DNA from: Polaribacter sejongensis
GTDB taxonomy: Bacteria; Bacteroidota; Bacteroidia; Flavobacteriales; Flavobacteriaceae
Assembly (NCBI RefSeq): GCF_038024065.1
Contig: NZ_CP150667.1
Coordinates: forward strand, 2,363,501 to 2,427,500
Direction: 5' to 3'
Length of the DNA: 64,000 nt
In this document: one piece after another, positions 26,287-37,600 of the stretch
How the letters are laid out: each line of letters starts with the position of its first letter
How positions within the stretch are numbered: position 1 is the stretch's first letter
Program-made: the position numbers and the translations under genes
Notes under the pieces: generated by a model
Databases searched by the model: none
Told to the model about the DNA's origin: nothing
What the model saw: the letters and a program-made list of their open reading frames with translations, nothing else

Positions 26287-27489
26287 CTATCTTTCTATAA
26301 ACTCTTTAGAAATTCTACTACTAGCAATTTTAGAGGCAATAAAACCTAAAATTGTAATGGTAGCTATTACAATAAGCAGGTTCGAAAATCTAAATTCAAC
26401 CGGATAAGCAAAGTTTTGGGTAATCATAAATATGCCAAATTCCTTCTGAATAAAAACAATTAGAATTCCTAGCGACAAACCGATAATCATTCCTAAAAAA
26501 GTTAACAAGAAACCTTGTAAAATAAAAACTTTTTTAATTTCTTTAATAGAAGCACCTAAACTAAAAAGGGTTTTTAAATTCGATTTTTTATCGATAATCA
26601 TCATTATTATCGCACCAATAACATTAAATAATGCTATAATTACAATTAATGTAAAAATAAGGTACGACACAAAATTCTCGGTATTAATTACCTTATAGAA
26701 AACCTCATTTAACTGTTGTTTAGTCTGTACTTTAAATTGATCTCCTAATTGCTGTTGTAGTTGCTCAGAAAACAAATCGGCGTCTAAATTATCTTTTAAT
26801 TTAATTTCTACACCTGTTATTTGGTTCTCATCAAAATTCAATAAGTTTTTTGCTTCATTTATAGAAACAAAAACAAATTTACTTTCAAATTCTTCCGTAC
26901 CAGAATACAAACCAACAATTTGCACATCTTTTTTATAAAAAGCATTATTTGGGTTTATAAAACCTACTCCAGGTTTAGGAACCATAATTGTTAAAGGAGC
27001 TCCGTAATTTAAAACTCCTAATGATAACTTTCTTGAAATTCCATTACCAACAACCGCTGTATTTGGCTGATCTAAATCTAACCAATTCCCTAAACTGATT
27101 ACAGAATCTATGTCTGTAATAGAAGTATAACTGTCTTCAACGCCTTTTATATAAGCTATTTCATTCTTATCATTGTATTCTAAAAAAACGCGTTCTTCTA
27201 TAATTTTAGAAGTTGCTTTTATTGAAGTATTATCTATTAAGGCTTGATGAACATCATCCGTATAGAGAAAAGTTTTCCCTTTACTAGAAGTAATTTTAAT
27301 ATCAGGATCAGACACATCTAACAAACTATAACTAAATGTACGCAAACCAGAAAAGCCAGAAAGAATAATAAACAAGGCCAATGAACCTACAATTACCCCA
27401 AAAGAAGCAATAATTGTAATAATATTGATGGCATTATTACCTGTTTTAGTAAATAAATATCTTTTGGCTATGTATAAGGGAAAGTTCAA
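26287..27489 (-). CDS. FtsX/LolC-type ABC transporter permease
   Basis: 400 residues: N-terminal cytoplasmic helix and TM1 (about 20-45), a large periplasmic domain (50-265), and three C-terminal TM helices (270-295, 320-345, 370-390). The start (FPLYIAKRYLFTKTGNNAINIIT) and the FSLGASIKEIKKVF coupling helix are typical of LolC/LolE permeases, which extract lipoproteins from the inner membrane. The ATPase partner LolD is not adjacent. Placed 14 bp after rbfA, so co-transcribed. Confidence 0.87.
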   Translation of the reverse strand: MNFPLYIAKRYLFTKTGNNAINIITIIASFGVIVGSLALFIILSGFSGLRTFSYSLLDVSDPDIKITSSKGKTFLYTDDVHQALIDNTSIKATSKIIEERVFLEYNDKNEIAYIKGVEDSYTSITDIDSVISLGNWLDLDQPNTAVVGNGISRKLSLGVLNYGAPLTIMVPKPGVGFINPNNAFYKKDVQIVGLYSGTEEFESKFVFVSINEAKNLLNFDENQITGVEIKLKDNLDADLFSEQLQQQLGDQFKVQTKQQLNEVFYKVINTENFVSYLIFTLIVIIALFNVIGAIIMMIIDKKSNLKTLFSLGASIKEIKKVFILQGFLLTFLGMIIGLSLGILIVFIQKEFGIFMITQNFAYPVEFRFSNLLIVIATITILGFIASKIASSRISKEFIER

Positions 27490-27503
27490 ATGCGAGAATA
27501 AAT

Positions 27504-27899
27504 TTAACTTCTTTTACGTCTTGGTAAAACGCTAGGATCTTTAATAGGATTGTCATCTTCACCTTTTAAAGATTTATCAATTTCCTCAATATAATCTAAC
27601 GTATCATCTCCAAAAAATAATAATTCTGGCATTCTACGTAATTGATGTTTTGTTCTTTTTGCCATTTCATGGCGAATTAAAACCGTATTAGATTGTACAC
27701 CTTTAATAATTTCTTCTCTATTGCTAGAAGGAAATACACTTAAATAAACTTTAGCAACTCCTAAATCTGAAGTTACATGAACCTTAGAAACAGAAATAAT
27801 TATTCCTTTCATTCCATCTTGCGCTGCTTTCTGTAAAACATCTACCAAATCCTTTTGCAATACTCCTGCAATTTTACGTTGTCTGTTCGTTTCTTCCAT
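27504..27899 (-). CDS. rbfA: Ribosome-binding factor A
   Basis: 131 residues with the RbfA KH-like domain (RQRKIAGVLQKDLVDVL, SDLGVAKVYLSVFP, KRTKHQLRRMPELLFFGDDTLDY). RbfA binds the 16S rRNA helix 1 region during 30S maturation. The promoter-like TAAATTTG (27904-27911 on this strand) ends four bases before the ATG, suggesting a leaderless transcript. Operon with the permease. Confidence 0.95.
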   Translation of the reverse strand: MEETNRQRKIAGVLQKDLVDVLQKAAQDGMKGIIISVSKVHVTSDLGVAKVYLSVFPSSNREEIIKGVQSNTVLIRHEMAKRTKHQLRRMPELLFFGDDTLDYIEEIDKSLKGEDDNPIKDPSVLPRRKRS

Positions 27900-27903
27900 G
27901 CTG

Positions 27904-27911
27904 CAAATTTA
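27904..27911 (-). promoter_or_regulatory. -7 promoter element of rbfA, four bases before the ATG
   Basis: TAAATTTG on the minus strand, directly followed by CAGC and ATG. It sits in the 20-bp gap after the response-regulator stop. Confidence 0.6.
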
Positions 27912-27919
27912 CACTTTTT

Positions 27920-28564
27920 TTATGGAGTGTAAATTTTATTTTTGATTGCATACATAACCAAACCAACTCTATTCTTTACATGTAATTTAGTAAACAGAAC
28001 ATCTCTATATCCATCAATTGTTTTTGGACTTAAACACATAATTTCTGCAATTTCCTTATAGGTTAATTCAGAACAAGCGTGTTTCATAAAAGTAATTTCT
28101 CTTTCTTTAAATTTTATTTCTGTCTCTCCATTTCCAGAAAGAGATTTCATTAATAAATTGGTTACATTTTTGGTATGATAAAATCCGTTTTCGGCTATTT
28201 CCACCAAAGCTTTTTCTAAAACTACTTTTTCGGTATCTTTTAATAAGTAACCAATAGCACCAACTTTTAACATTTTTAAAATAGTAGCGTCTTCATCTTC
28301 CACAGAAAGCGCCATTACATGTACTTCATGATGGTTTTTAGAAATCCATTCAGTTGTTTCAATTCCATTCATTATAGGCATATTAATATCCATTAAAACC
28401 ACATCTGGAATAAATTCTGGTGAAGAAGAGAATTTATCAACTAATTCCTGTCCATTTTTACACGTATATAAAACTTTAAATTTATTAAAAGTATTTACCA
28501 TAGCAGCAATTGCTTGTGAAAGCAGTGTGTGGTCATCTACAATAACAACAGAATATTTCATCAT
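27920..28564 (-). CDS. LuxR-family (NarL-type) response regulator
   Basis: 214 residues: receiver domain with the phosphate-accepting D59 in VVLMDINMP and the acidic pair D10, D11; C-terminal LuxR helix-turn-helix with LTYKEIAEIMCLSPKTIDGYRDVLFTKL. It overlaps the histidine kinase by 4 bp, so the two form a cognate pair. Target genes are not known. Confidence 0.93.
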   Translation of the reverse strand: MMKYSVVIVDDHTLLSQAIAAMVNTFNKFKVLYTCKNGQELVDKFSSSPEFIPDVVLMDINMPIMNGIETTEWISKNHHEVHVMALSVEDEDATILKMLKVGAIGYLLKDTEKVVLEKALVEIAENGFYHTKNVTNLLMKSLSGNGETEIKFKEREITFMKHACSELTYKEIAEIMCLSPKTIDGYRDVLFTKLHVKNRVGLVMYAIKNKIYTP

Positions 28565-29313
28565 AATTTATATACTATATTTAGGGAAGTACCTTTATTT
28601 ACTTCGGAAGTAAAAACTGCAGTTGCACCGATTAATTTTGCTCTATTTTTAATATTCTCTAACCCTATTCCATTAGACTTACCTTCTAAAGAGGAAAAAC
28701 CAACTCCATCATCTTTCGCTGTAATTTCTAAATAATGTTCACTAAAATTTAACTCTACAGTTAGATTAGATGCTTTGGAATGTTTAATGGTGTTGGAAAA
28801 AAATTCTTGTAAAATTCTAAAAATAATAATACAAGATTTTTCATTATTTAATTCTCCCTCTCCTTTAATAATTAAGGCAGAATTGATAAAATTTAATCTA
28901 TTAAATCTATCTATCTCTAGCTGTATCGCTTCTCTTAATTTGATGTTTTTTATAGCTTCAGGATTAATTAATTTAGACAAAGCTCTAACTTCGGTTAAGC
29001 CTTTGGTTATTGTTTCTGAAACTTCGTGAATGTTATCTTGAGAAGCATTTTGTAGTTGAATTTTAGCTAAAGTTAATAACTGTCCAATATTATCGTGTAA
29101 CTCCCAACTAATATTTCTTAAGGTCTCTTCCCTAATTTCTATTTGTGTTTCTGCTATTTCTCTTTCAAATCTTTTTTTACTCTCTTTTTGCTGTTCTAAC
29201 AACGAGTTCTTTCTTTTCTGAAAAACAGTAAACAATAATATTATAAAAACAACAAACGTAGCTATAATGATAGTGGTTACAATTAATATTATTTGACTCG
29301 CTTCTGACTCCAT
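28561..29313 (-). CDS. Sensor histidine kinase, NarX-type (HisKA_3)
   Basis: 250 residues from ATG 29313: one N-terminal TM helix (about 9-31), a coiled linker, the phosphoacceptor helix with H73 in SWELHDNIGQLL, and a HATPase domain with the N box NTIKHSKASN, DDGVGF and GIGLENIKNR. It has no extracellular sensor domain, so sensing probably comes from the co-encoded 7-TM protein or lipoprotein. The start lies inside the 3' end of the 7-TM gene (25-bp overlap). An in-frame ATG at 29334 is a possible alternative. Confidence 0.92.
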   Translation of the reverse strand: MESEASQIILIVTTIIIATFVVFIILLFTVFQKRKNSLLEQQKESKKRFEREIAETQIEIREETLRNISWELHDNIGQLLTLAKIQLQNASQDNIHEVSETITKGLTEVRALSKLINPEAIKNIKLREAIQLEIDRFNRLNFINSALIIKGEGELNNEKSCIIIFRILQEFFSNTIKHSKASNLTVELNFSEHYLEITAKDDGVGFSSLEGKSNGIGLENIKNRAKLIGATAVFTSEVNKGTSLNIVYKL

Positions 29314-29939
29314 AGTGCCCCCAATATAAAACAACTATACATAAATATCAATAAAACAAACTGAATATTATATAAATATTCTATCACCTCAATTGGTGTT
29401 CCTTTCATGTTATTTATAATAGAAGTTATTGGTATAGTGCCTAAATAATAGAATAACAAACCAAAAGCAATCCAAAAAGTAAGCGATTTCTTATAATTAA
29501 GAATTTCATTAGAAGATAAAAAATCCCTATAAAATAAGAATAAAACAATAGCTATTAATAAGCTTCCAGAAATAGAAGCAATGCTATTGTAGGTTTCAAA
29601 ATAAATTCCTTGATACAAATAATAAAACGTAGTTAGCAAATAAATAACATTAAAGAGCATACTAACTCTTAAAACTGTTTTTTGTGTTTTTCCTGAAGTT
29701 AATATTTGTTTTGTAAATAAAAATAATAAATTGAATTCAACAAAAGTAAGGGTATTATATACCCATAAATTATATAGCGCTAAATTATATTTCACATAGC
29801 TAGCAATCATTTCAAAAGTAAACATAGCTATTAAGTACCCCAAAAAGTATTTTAAATCAACATCAAAAGATTTTTTAAAATAGAAAATAGCATAGACTAC
29901 TATGGCTATAAAATATAATATGTAAATTATTTTATCCAA
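29289..29939 (-). CDS. Seven-TM membrane protein of the signalling operon
   Basis: 216 residues with seven hydrophobic segments of about 18-20 residues and short loops (about 4-20, 32-50, 58-76, 88-107, 119-137, 149-165, 184-206). No catalytic motif is recognised. It overlaps the histidine kinase start and follows the lipoprotein after 4 bp, so a sensor role for the input-less kinase is plausible, but unproven. Confidence 0.75.
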   Translation of the reverse strand: MDKIIYILYFIAIVVYAIFYFKKSFDVDLKYFLGYLIAMFTFEMIASYVKYNLALYNLWVYNTLTFVEFNLLFLFTKQILTSGKTQKTVLRVSMLFNVIYLLTTFYYLYQGIYFETYNSIASISGSLLIAIVLFLFYRDFLSSNEILNYKKSLTFWIAFGLLFYYLGTIPITSIINNMKGTPIEVIEYLYNIQFVLLIFMYSCFILGALWSQKRVK

Positions 29940-29943
29940 AAGA

Positions 29944-30552
29944 TTACATTGGTGGTGTTGGTTTCAATTTATTTGCTCCAGAACTTTTAAGGTCTTCATT
30001 AGCTCCTATAAAAGGTAAAAAAGAAGCTCTAGCAACATTCTTTGTTTCTTTACTACTAAATTGATCTAAGAATTTTGTAAAAGGTATTGCCTCTCCTTTA
30101 TTAGAATACAAAGGTTCATAAGCAACATTTTTCTTTTCTTTTGTATCTGCTGTAGGCATAAAAATTAAAGTTTGTCTACCTCTTAAAAGCTCTTCTGGAT
30201 AATCTTTAGGGTATGCTGCTGAAAAAATTCTAATACCTGTAAGCTCAATATCTTTTTCCTTTGATAACCTTTCTACATACGCAATATATTGCTTTAATTG
30301 ATTAATATCGTAAAAATGAGAAATACTCTCAATTTCATTAGCATCACCTGTAAATTCTTTCCTAAATTCATCTAAAACAGGTTTCTGTCCTACATCATAT
30401 TGATGAAACATACTAGCCATTTCTTTATAAGTGATCGTATTAGAAGGTCTAGAACTATCAACTTCAGTAACTTGAGATATTGCTTCAGACTTACAACTAA
30501 TGATAAATAATGCTAAAAAAAATATTTGATAAAATTTAAAAACTGTTTTCAT
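29944..30552 (-). CDS. Uncharacterised lipoprotein of the signalling operon
   Basis: 202 residues with a lipoprotein signal (LALFIISC, C20), then a soluble domain with TITYKEMASMFHQYD, a RIFSAAYPKDYPEELLRGRQTLIFMPT strand and a PLYSNKGEAIPF stretch. No known fold is assigned. It is the first gene of an operon with the 7-TM protein, kinase and regulator; it would face the periplasm and could be the ligand-binding input. Confidence 0.75.
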   Translation of the reverse strand: MKTVFKFYQIFFLALFIISCKSEAISQVTEVDSSRPSNTITYKEMASMFHQYDVGQKPVLDEFRKEFTGDANEIESISHFYDINQLKQYIAYVERLSKEKDIELTGIRIFSAAYPKDYPEELLRGRQTLIFMPTADTKEKKNVAYEPLYSNKGEAIPFTKFLDQFSSKETKNVARASFLPFIGANEDLKSSGANKLKPTPPM

Positions 30553-30835
30553 AACATAGTAGTTGGATTAATACGCATGAAAATACAAATTAAATTATAA
30601 TATAAAAAAGATAAAAACCAAAAACAACATTACTCACTATATATCAAATGTTTAATTAAAATATTACTTATATTAACCTTATCTAAAAGGGTGTTTTTCC
30701 TGTATAAATTCAATGATTTACACTAACCGTTTATTCTTAATTATTTACCAATTTTGAAGTATGAAATAAAAAGAAAAGTAAAGGGGGAAATTGCAAAAAA
30801 TACACTTGATATTTTATAGAGAGTGTTTAAATTAA
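30553..30835 (-). other. Intergenic region upstream of the lipoprotein gene
   Basis: About 280 bp of AT-rich sequence between the lipoprotein start and the atpC terminator. It should contain the signalling-operon promoter. No clear TAnnTTTG element, repeat or open frame stands out. Confidence 0.5.
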
Positions 30836-30867
30836 AAAAGTCTCAAAACTGTTGTTTTGAGACTTTT
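30836..30867 (-). terminator. Intrinsic terminator of atpD-atpC
   Basis: Perfect 14-bp stem AAAAGTCTCAAAAC / GTTTTGAGACTTTT with a 4-nt loop. On the minus strand the hairpin is followed by TTTTAAT. Confidence 0.85.
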
Positions 30868-30891
30868 AATTTTTATAATTATTTTAGAAAT

Positions 30892-31185
30892 TTAATCTGC
30901 TAAAATAATTGCTTTATTATCTTTTAATTCTAAAGTTCCAGATTTAATAGCAATTGTTAGAATATTATCATCATCTATATGAATTTCATAATGCCCTTTA
31001 AATTGATCAAATTCTAAATGTTCTTTACTATGAACATGAATTTTAACTATTCCTTCCTTTAAGTTAGCAACAATTGGTGCGTGATTATTTAACATTTGAA
31101 ACTCACCATTTTCTCCAGGAACTGACAATGAGTCAATCCTTGCTGAAAATAATATAGCTTCTGGTGTTACAATTTCTAAAAACAT
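30892..31185 (-). CDS. atpC: ATP synthase F1 epsilon subunit
   Basis: 97 residues, beta-sandwich only: FLEIVTPEAILFSARIDSLSVPGENGEFQMLNNHAPIVANL is the family N-terminus. The C-terminal helical pair of E. coli epsilon is absent, as usual in Bacteroidota. The subunit joins the central stalk. It follows atpD after 78 bp; the other F1Fo genes are not nearby, a split arrangement known in this phylum. Confidence 0.93.
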   Translation of the reverse strand: MFLEIVTPEAILFSARIDSLSVPGENGEFQMLNNHAPIVANLKEGIVKIHVHSKEHLEFDQFKGHYEIHIDDDNILTIAIKSGTLELKDNKAIILAD

Positions 31186-31210
31186 ATCTCTTATAGTTTA
31201 CAGTCTTCAA

Positions 31211-31250
31211 TTTGCAGTTTACATTCTTTTTTAAGATTGAAAACTGCAAA
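31211..31250. repeat. Inverted repeat between atpD and atpC
   Basis: TTTGCAGTTT (31211-31220) and AAACTGCAAA (31241-31250) can form a 10-bp hairpin in the atpD-atpC mRNA. It has no T tract. Confidence 0.55.
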
Positions 31251-31263
31251 CCGCTGACTAATT

Positions 31264-32802
<1,539 letters not shown>

Positions 32803-32832
32803 TCAGAGATTTCAGCCTCTTTTTTCAGATTG

Positions 32833-32840
32833 CAAAGGTA
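32833..32840 (-). promoter_or_regulatory. -7 promoter element of atpD
   Basis: TACCTTTG on the minus strand, 60 nt upstream of the atpD start. Confidence 0.55.
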
Positions 32841-32910
32841 ATTTTTTTGTCCTTAATTAAAAAAGATTTTCCTCTTTTTTAATTGAAAAAGAAACAAATA
32901 ACAGAAACAA

Positions 32911-32943
32911 AAAAAACTCTGCTCAAAATGAGCAGAGTTTTTA
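32911..32943 (-). terminator. Intrinsic terminator of the OmpA-family gene
   Basis: 13-bp stem AAAAACTCTGCTC / GAGCAGAGTTTTT with a 5-nt loop; on the minus strand a T run follows. Confidence 0.85.
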
Positions 32944-32963
32944 TATTAAAATGTAGTTGAAAA

Positions 32964-34322
32964 TTATTTATCAGATAACTTAATAACTACTCTTCTGTTT
33001 TTACTTCTTCCTGAACTAGTATTGTTAGATGCAATAGGATTTTTCTCTCCTTGACCAACAGTTTCTAATCTATTAGCGTCAAAACCTTTTTCAACTAAAT
33101 AAGCTTTAGCAGATTCTGCTCTTCTTTCAGTTAAATATACGTTGTAAGCACTAGCTCCTCTACTATCTGCATAACCTTCTATTACATAGATTACATTATC
33201 TACAGAACTAATTAAATCATAAACTTTATCTAATTTCCCTGCAGAAGCTCTATTAATTTTAGCGCTATCTGTACTAAATAAGATTTCTTTTGAATATCCT
33301 GCTAAAGCTGCAATTTGTTCTGCTGTCATAGCGTCTTCTGGACAACCATTATTAGAAGCAACACCTGCAAACTCAGGACATTTATCATCTTTATCTAATA
33401 CTCCGTCTCCGTCAGTATCTGGCCAAGGACATCCTGCATTATCAGATGGTCCTGCAACAGAAGGACATTTATCATCTTTATCAGCTACACCGTCTCCATC
33501 AGCATCAGGACAACCTTTGTTAGCTTTAGTTCCTTTAGCATTAGGACACATATCATCTTTATCAGCTACACCGTCTCCGTCAGAATCAGGACAACCATTC
33601 ATAGCTGCTAAACCTGCAACATTAGGACAAGCATCATCAGAATCTTTTACTCCATCGCCATCAGCATCAGGACAACCGTTAAATTCTTTTAAACCTGCTT
33701 CTTCTGGACAAGCATCATCTTTATCATATACTCCGTCTCCGTCTGTATCTGTTCCTCCAAATTTAATTACTAAACCTAAAGAAGTTTGGTAGTGTGCTCT
33801 TACGTTATCAGAAAAACCTTTTTTAGTTCCTGTTTGAAAGTTTAATCCTAAGTTGTCATTAAACCAAGTATTAAAACCAACACCACCATTTAACATTGCT
33901 TCACCACTAGAATCTACAGAAGTATAACCTCCACCTAAATATACATAAGGATCAAACCAACCTGTTTGTCCAACTAAGTTATTTAAGTCATACTTTACAA
34001 CTGCATCTACAGCCCAGTAAAGAAAATCTGAATCATCTTTAATTGTAACTGTTTCAATTTTATTTAAAGACCCCGCTAATTGTAAAGAGAAACCTTTGTC
34101 TAAATACTTTTCTCCAGATATTCTAGAAATAGAAGGTAAAATATTCCAATCTCCGTTACCTAATAAATCTTTTATTTGGTCACTAAAGTCATCACCATTG
34201 TAAAAGTCTACTACGTTTACACCAAAACCTACAGCCCAAGGGTTGTTTTCATCTTGTGCGCTTACGTTACCAACTGTTACCAACGTAAACAAAGCTATCA
34301 CAGCTATTCTTAATCGTTTCAT
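32964..34322 (-). CDS. OmpA-family protein with thrombospondin type-3 repeats
   Basis: 452 residues: signal peptide ([23 protein letters not shown]), an N-terminal eight-stranded beta-barrel (about 24-190), five Asp-rich type-3 thrombospondin repeats of the form DxDGDGVxDxDDxCP (about 194-330) that bind calcium, and a C-terminal OmpA domain (about 345-452) with the peptidoglycan-binding block [25 protein letters not shown]. It links the outer membrane to the cell wall. The ATG two codons earlier (34328) is equally possible. A promoter lies at 34362-34369. Confidence 0.93.
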   Translation of the reverse strand: MKRLRIAVIALFTLVTVGNVSAQDENNPWAVGFGVNVVDFYNGDDFSDQIKDLLGNGDWNILPSISRISGEKYLDKGFSLQLAGSLNKIETVTIKDDSDFLYWAVDAVVKYDLNNLVGQTGWFDPYVYLGGGYTSVDSSGEAMLNGGVGFNTWFNDNLGLNFQTGTKKGFSDNVRAHYQTSLGLVIKFGGTDTDGDGVYDKDDACPEEAGLKEFNGCPDADGDGVKDSDDACPNVAGLAAMNGCPDSDGDGVADKDDMCPNAKGTKANKGCPDADGDGVADKDDKCPSVAGPSDNAGCPWPDTDGDGVLDKDDKCPEFAGVASNNGCPEDAMTAEQIAALAGYSKEILFSTDSAKINRASAGKLDKVYDLISSVDNVIYVIEGYADSRGASAYNVYLTERRAESAKAYLVEKGFDANRLETVGQGEKNPIASNNTSSGRSKNRRVVIKLSDK

Positions 34323-34361
34323 TATCAAATTTTTAAATTAAAAGTTCGTTATTATTATACG

Positions 34362-34369
34362 CAAAAGTA
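34362..34369 (-). promoter_or_regulatory. -7 promoter element of the OmpA-family gene
   Basis: TACTTTTG on the minus strand, 39 nt before the start codon. Confidence 0.6.
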
Positions 34370-34638
34370 AATCCTTAAATCGTATATACAAAGACAAATC
34401 TACAAAATATTATTAAAACAATACGTTTTATTAATTCTAATTCCCCTTGAATCCACTACCTAATTTTTACAAAGACCTCAATAAAGCTCTTTAAACCACT
34501 CATTAACATGAATTAAAGGATAATCAATTCTTTTTTCTGACTTTTTCTTTCAGCTCTAAAGAGAAAAGAATTAAGCAGTTAAATTACTGTTTTATTTATA
34601 AATTTATCTTAATTTTAAAGTTGATGCTTTTCTACAAA
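34370..34638 (-). other. Intergenic region between the helicase-nuclease and OmpA genes
   Basis: About 270 bp, AT-rich, holding the upstream part of the OmpA promoter and the 3' untranslated region of the helicase gene. It has no clear T-run terminator for the helicase. A 23-codon stretch ending at about 34477 reads like protein but has no start codon and is not called. Confidence 0.4.
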
Positions 34639-37600
34639 TCACACCGCAACAACATCTATTTGATCATTAATATAAATCAGTAATTTTTCCTCTACTGTAA
34701 AATTCATTGATTTTAAAGTTCTTTCATATCTTAATAACTGCTGATGATGCTCTGAAGAAGGGTTTCCTGTCTTATAATCAATGATAACTACTTTTTTATC
34801 CGCTATAAAAATCAACCTATCTAAAATAATAATCTGATTATCTACATCAACAATTTCTCTTTCATTAAAAACTTTAACTTTATCTGAAAAATAAAACTCT
34901 AATTCAGGGTGATTTACAATACTAAGAATACTTTTTGTTATAAAAATTTGCTGTTCTTTATTTATAACTCCCTGTTGGTAATACATAGAAATAACTTTCT
35001 CAACATCATTTAAAGTTATAATTTTAGATAAAATTTCGTGAAATAAATTTCCAAAATCAATAGCTTTTCCTTGTTCTGTATTCCATAATTTAGAAGAATT
35101 TGCTAACAAAACAATATTATGTTCTTGCCAAGGAGTTGAAATAAATTTCTCATGGATTTCTGCAACAGAACTTTCTTCTTTCTTTTCACTAACCCTTTGC
35201 ACATCTCCAAAAATATATTCAGAAAGATCATCACTCCAGAGATTTTGTTGTTTTAAATAATTGATAAAAACACCCGAATAAAAATTAGTATTTTCTTCTC
35301 CTTTAGATGATATTTTTTTATCAGTAATAACATGTAATTGCTCTACAGCCCTTGTTAAAGTAACATACAGTAGGTTAAAATTATCTAATTCTAATTCTTC
35401 GCGTTGCTTGTTATAAATATCTAAACCTCTTTCACTAACAATACTTAAACTTTTACTATAATCTACCAACAACTCATCGAAACCTTCATATGATTCTGGT
35501 AATTGATCTAACCAAGATTTTGGTTTTATCTGTCTATAAATATCTACGTCACAAGGAAAAATAACCACCGGAAATTCTAACCCCTTCGATTTATGAATTG
35601 TCATAATCTGAACAGCTCCTGCACTTTCTGGAGCAACAATACTTAGTCGTTCTTTTTTAAGTTCCCAAAATTCTAAAAACTCACCAACATCGGTTCCGTT
35701 TCTTTGCTGTTCTAAAACAACATCTAAGAAAAATTGAATATACGCATCAGAAGAATTTATCAAATTAAAACCTCTAATAATTTCTTCTATTTTCTCGTAA
35801 AATGGTAATTGATGAAATGCTGAAGCATTAAACGCTACACCAAGGTTTTTTAAAGACTCTAAAATAGTTTCATTATCAGCCTTTGCAAATTCATTAAAAA
35901 AGACATGCTTTGGTTTTTCTATTTGTAAATGTTGATGTAAAAAATACAGCATTTCAAAACGCGTCTCCTCATCACTCGGGTTTTGTAAAACCTTTAAAAC
36001 ATCAACAATAAAAGTAACTTTTGCACTATTTTTTAACAACAAGGTTTCCGAAGAAACAATATCAATTCCTTTTTCTGATAAATAATTTGCCACTGCGACT
36101 CCGTCTTTTCTAGTACGAGTCAACACGCAAATTTCACTTAAAGAAAAACTCTCCTTTAATTGAAGGATTTTCTCTAAAACCTTCTGCGGATATTTTACTT
36201 TTTCGAGCTCTTTATCTTCATTTTTTTCAAGGAAGGTTAAAGAAACTAAACCACCTTTTTTAGCATTTTCTATTTGCTTATTCCCTTCTATAAAGATTTT
36301 TTTATACGATTCATTCTGAATAAAATTCGCCGTATGCTGAAAAAACGAATTATTAAAATTGATAACCTCTGAATAACTTCTAAAATTGGTTTCTAAATTT
36401 TTAATCTCTTTAGAAACATGAAAAGGATTCACTCTATCTGAACCTAACTCTATAAATTGCTCTGCTTTCCCTCCACGCCATCTATAAATCGCTTGTTTTC
36501 CATCGCCAACTAACAGTAAATTACTATTTTCTTGCGCCAACGTATTGTCTATTAATGGCACTAAATTTTGCCACTGCAACACAGAAGTGTCTTGCATCTC
36601 ATCAATAAAATAATGCTGAAAACGCTGCCCAATTCGCTCGTAAATAAATGGAGCTGGTTGGTCTTTTATATTATCAGAAATCAATTGATTAAATTCTGCA
36701 TTTAATCGAATATTATTGTCTTCTTTTATATTTTCTAATTCTGAATTGATATTATTTAAAACCGCTAAAGGAATAATGCTTTTCAACGCCAATTTATTCA
36801 TAGAGAATTGCTGATAAATAACCTCAGCTTCCTTAAATAACCGAACAATATCTGGTACAATTTGATCTATAGAACTTGCAACAAATTCAGTGGTAGACTT
36901 TGAATAATATTGATTATTCTCTATCGCTTTTTTTATGGTTTCGCTTCGTTTGATAAAATCTATATCTACAGACTTAATACTTAGATCTGCAAAGAATTTA
37001 GGAATGGTACCGCGCATAAAACTCTTATGCTCTAAACCGTTATTTTCTATCAATTGAAGGCATTCTTCACCAACTTTTTTAATGGAATCTTTTAATTCTT
37101 TTTGTTGATTATACAACTTCGACTTTAAGTTTGTAAAATCCTCTAATTTTTTATCTGCAAGACTTCTAAAATGCTGCACATCATCTTCATTTAACAAGAT
37201 TCGTGCAAACTCACTTAAATCCCTAGAAATATCCCAAGATTTATCATCATCTGTTTTATCTAAAGAATAATCTATTAAAAGGTTTGTCAGTTTTTTATCT
37301 GTTCCAATTTTAGAAATTAAAACATCTACAGCTTCATTTAATAAAGAAACGGCATCCATTTCTACTTCAAAATTAAGCGACAAGCCTAAATCGAACGCAA
37401 AGTTTTTAATTATTTTATGTGTAAAACTATCTATTGTAGTAATTGAAAAAGCAGAATAATTTTTTAAAATTGCATCTAAAATCTTCTGACTTCTTTCTTG
37501 AATGATTGCTTTATCAATAGTGATTTCATCAACAATAATATTGAGTAAATCATTCTCCTTACCATCTGCAAAATCTTCTAAGCTAGACAGCACACGTTCT

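Noticed and set aside
34477..34560. Protein-like stretch ending IDYPLIHVNEWFKELY on the minus strand
   Set aside because: No start codon, only about 23 codons between stops, and no recognised family; it could be a chance frame or a gene remnant.
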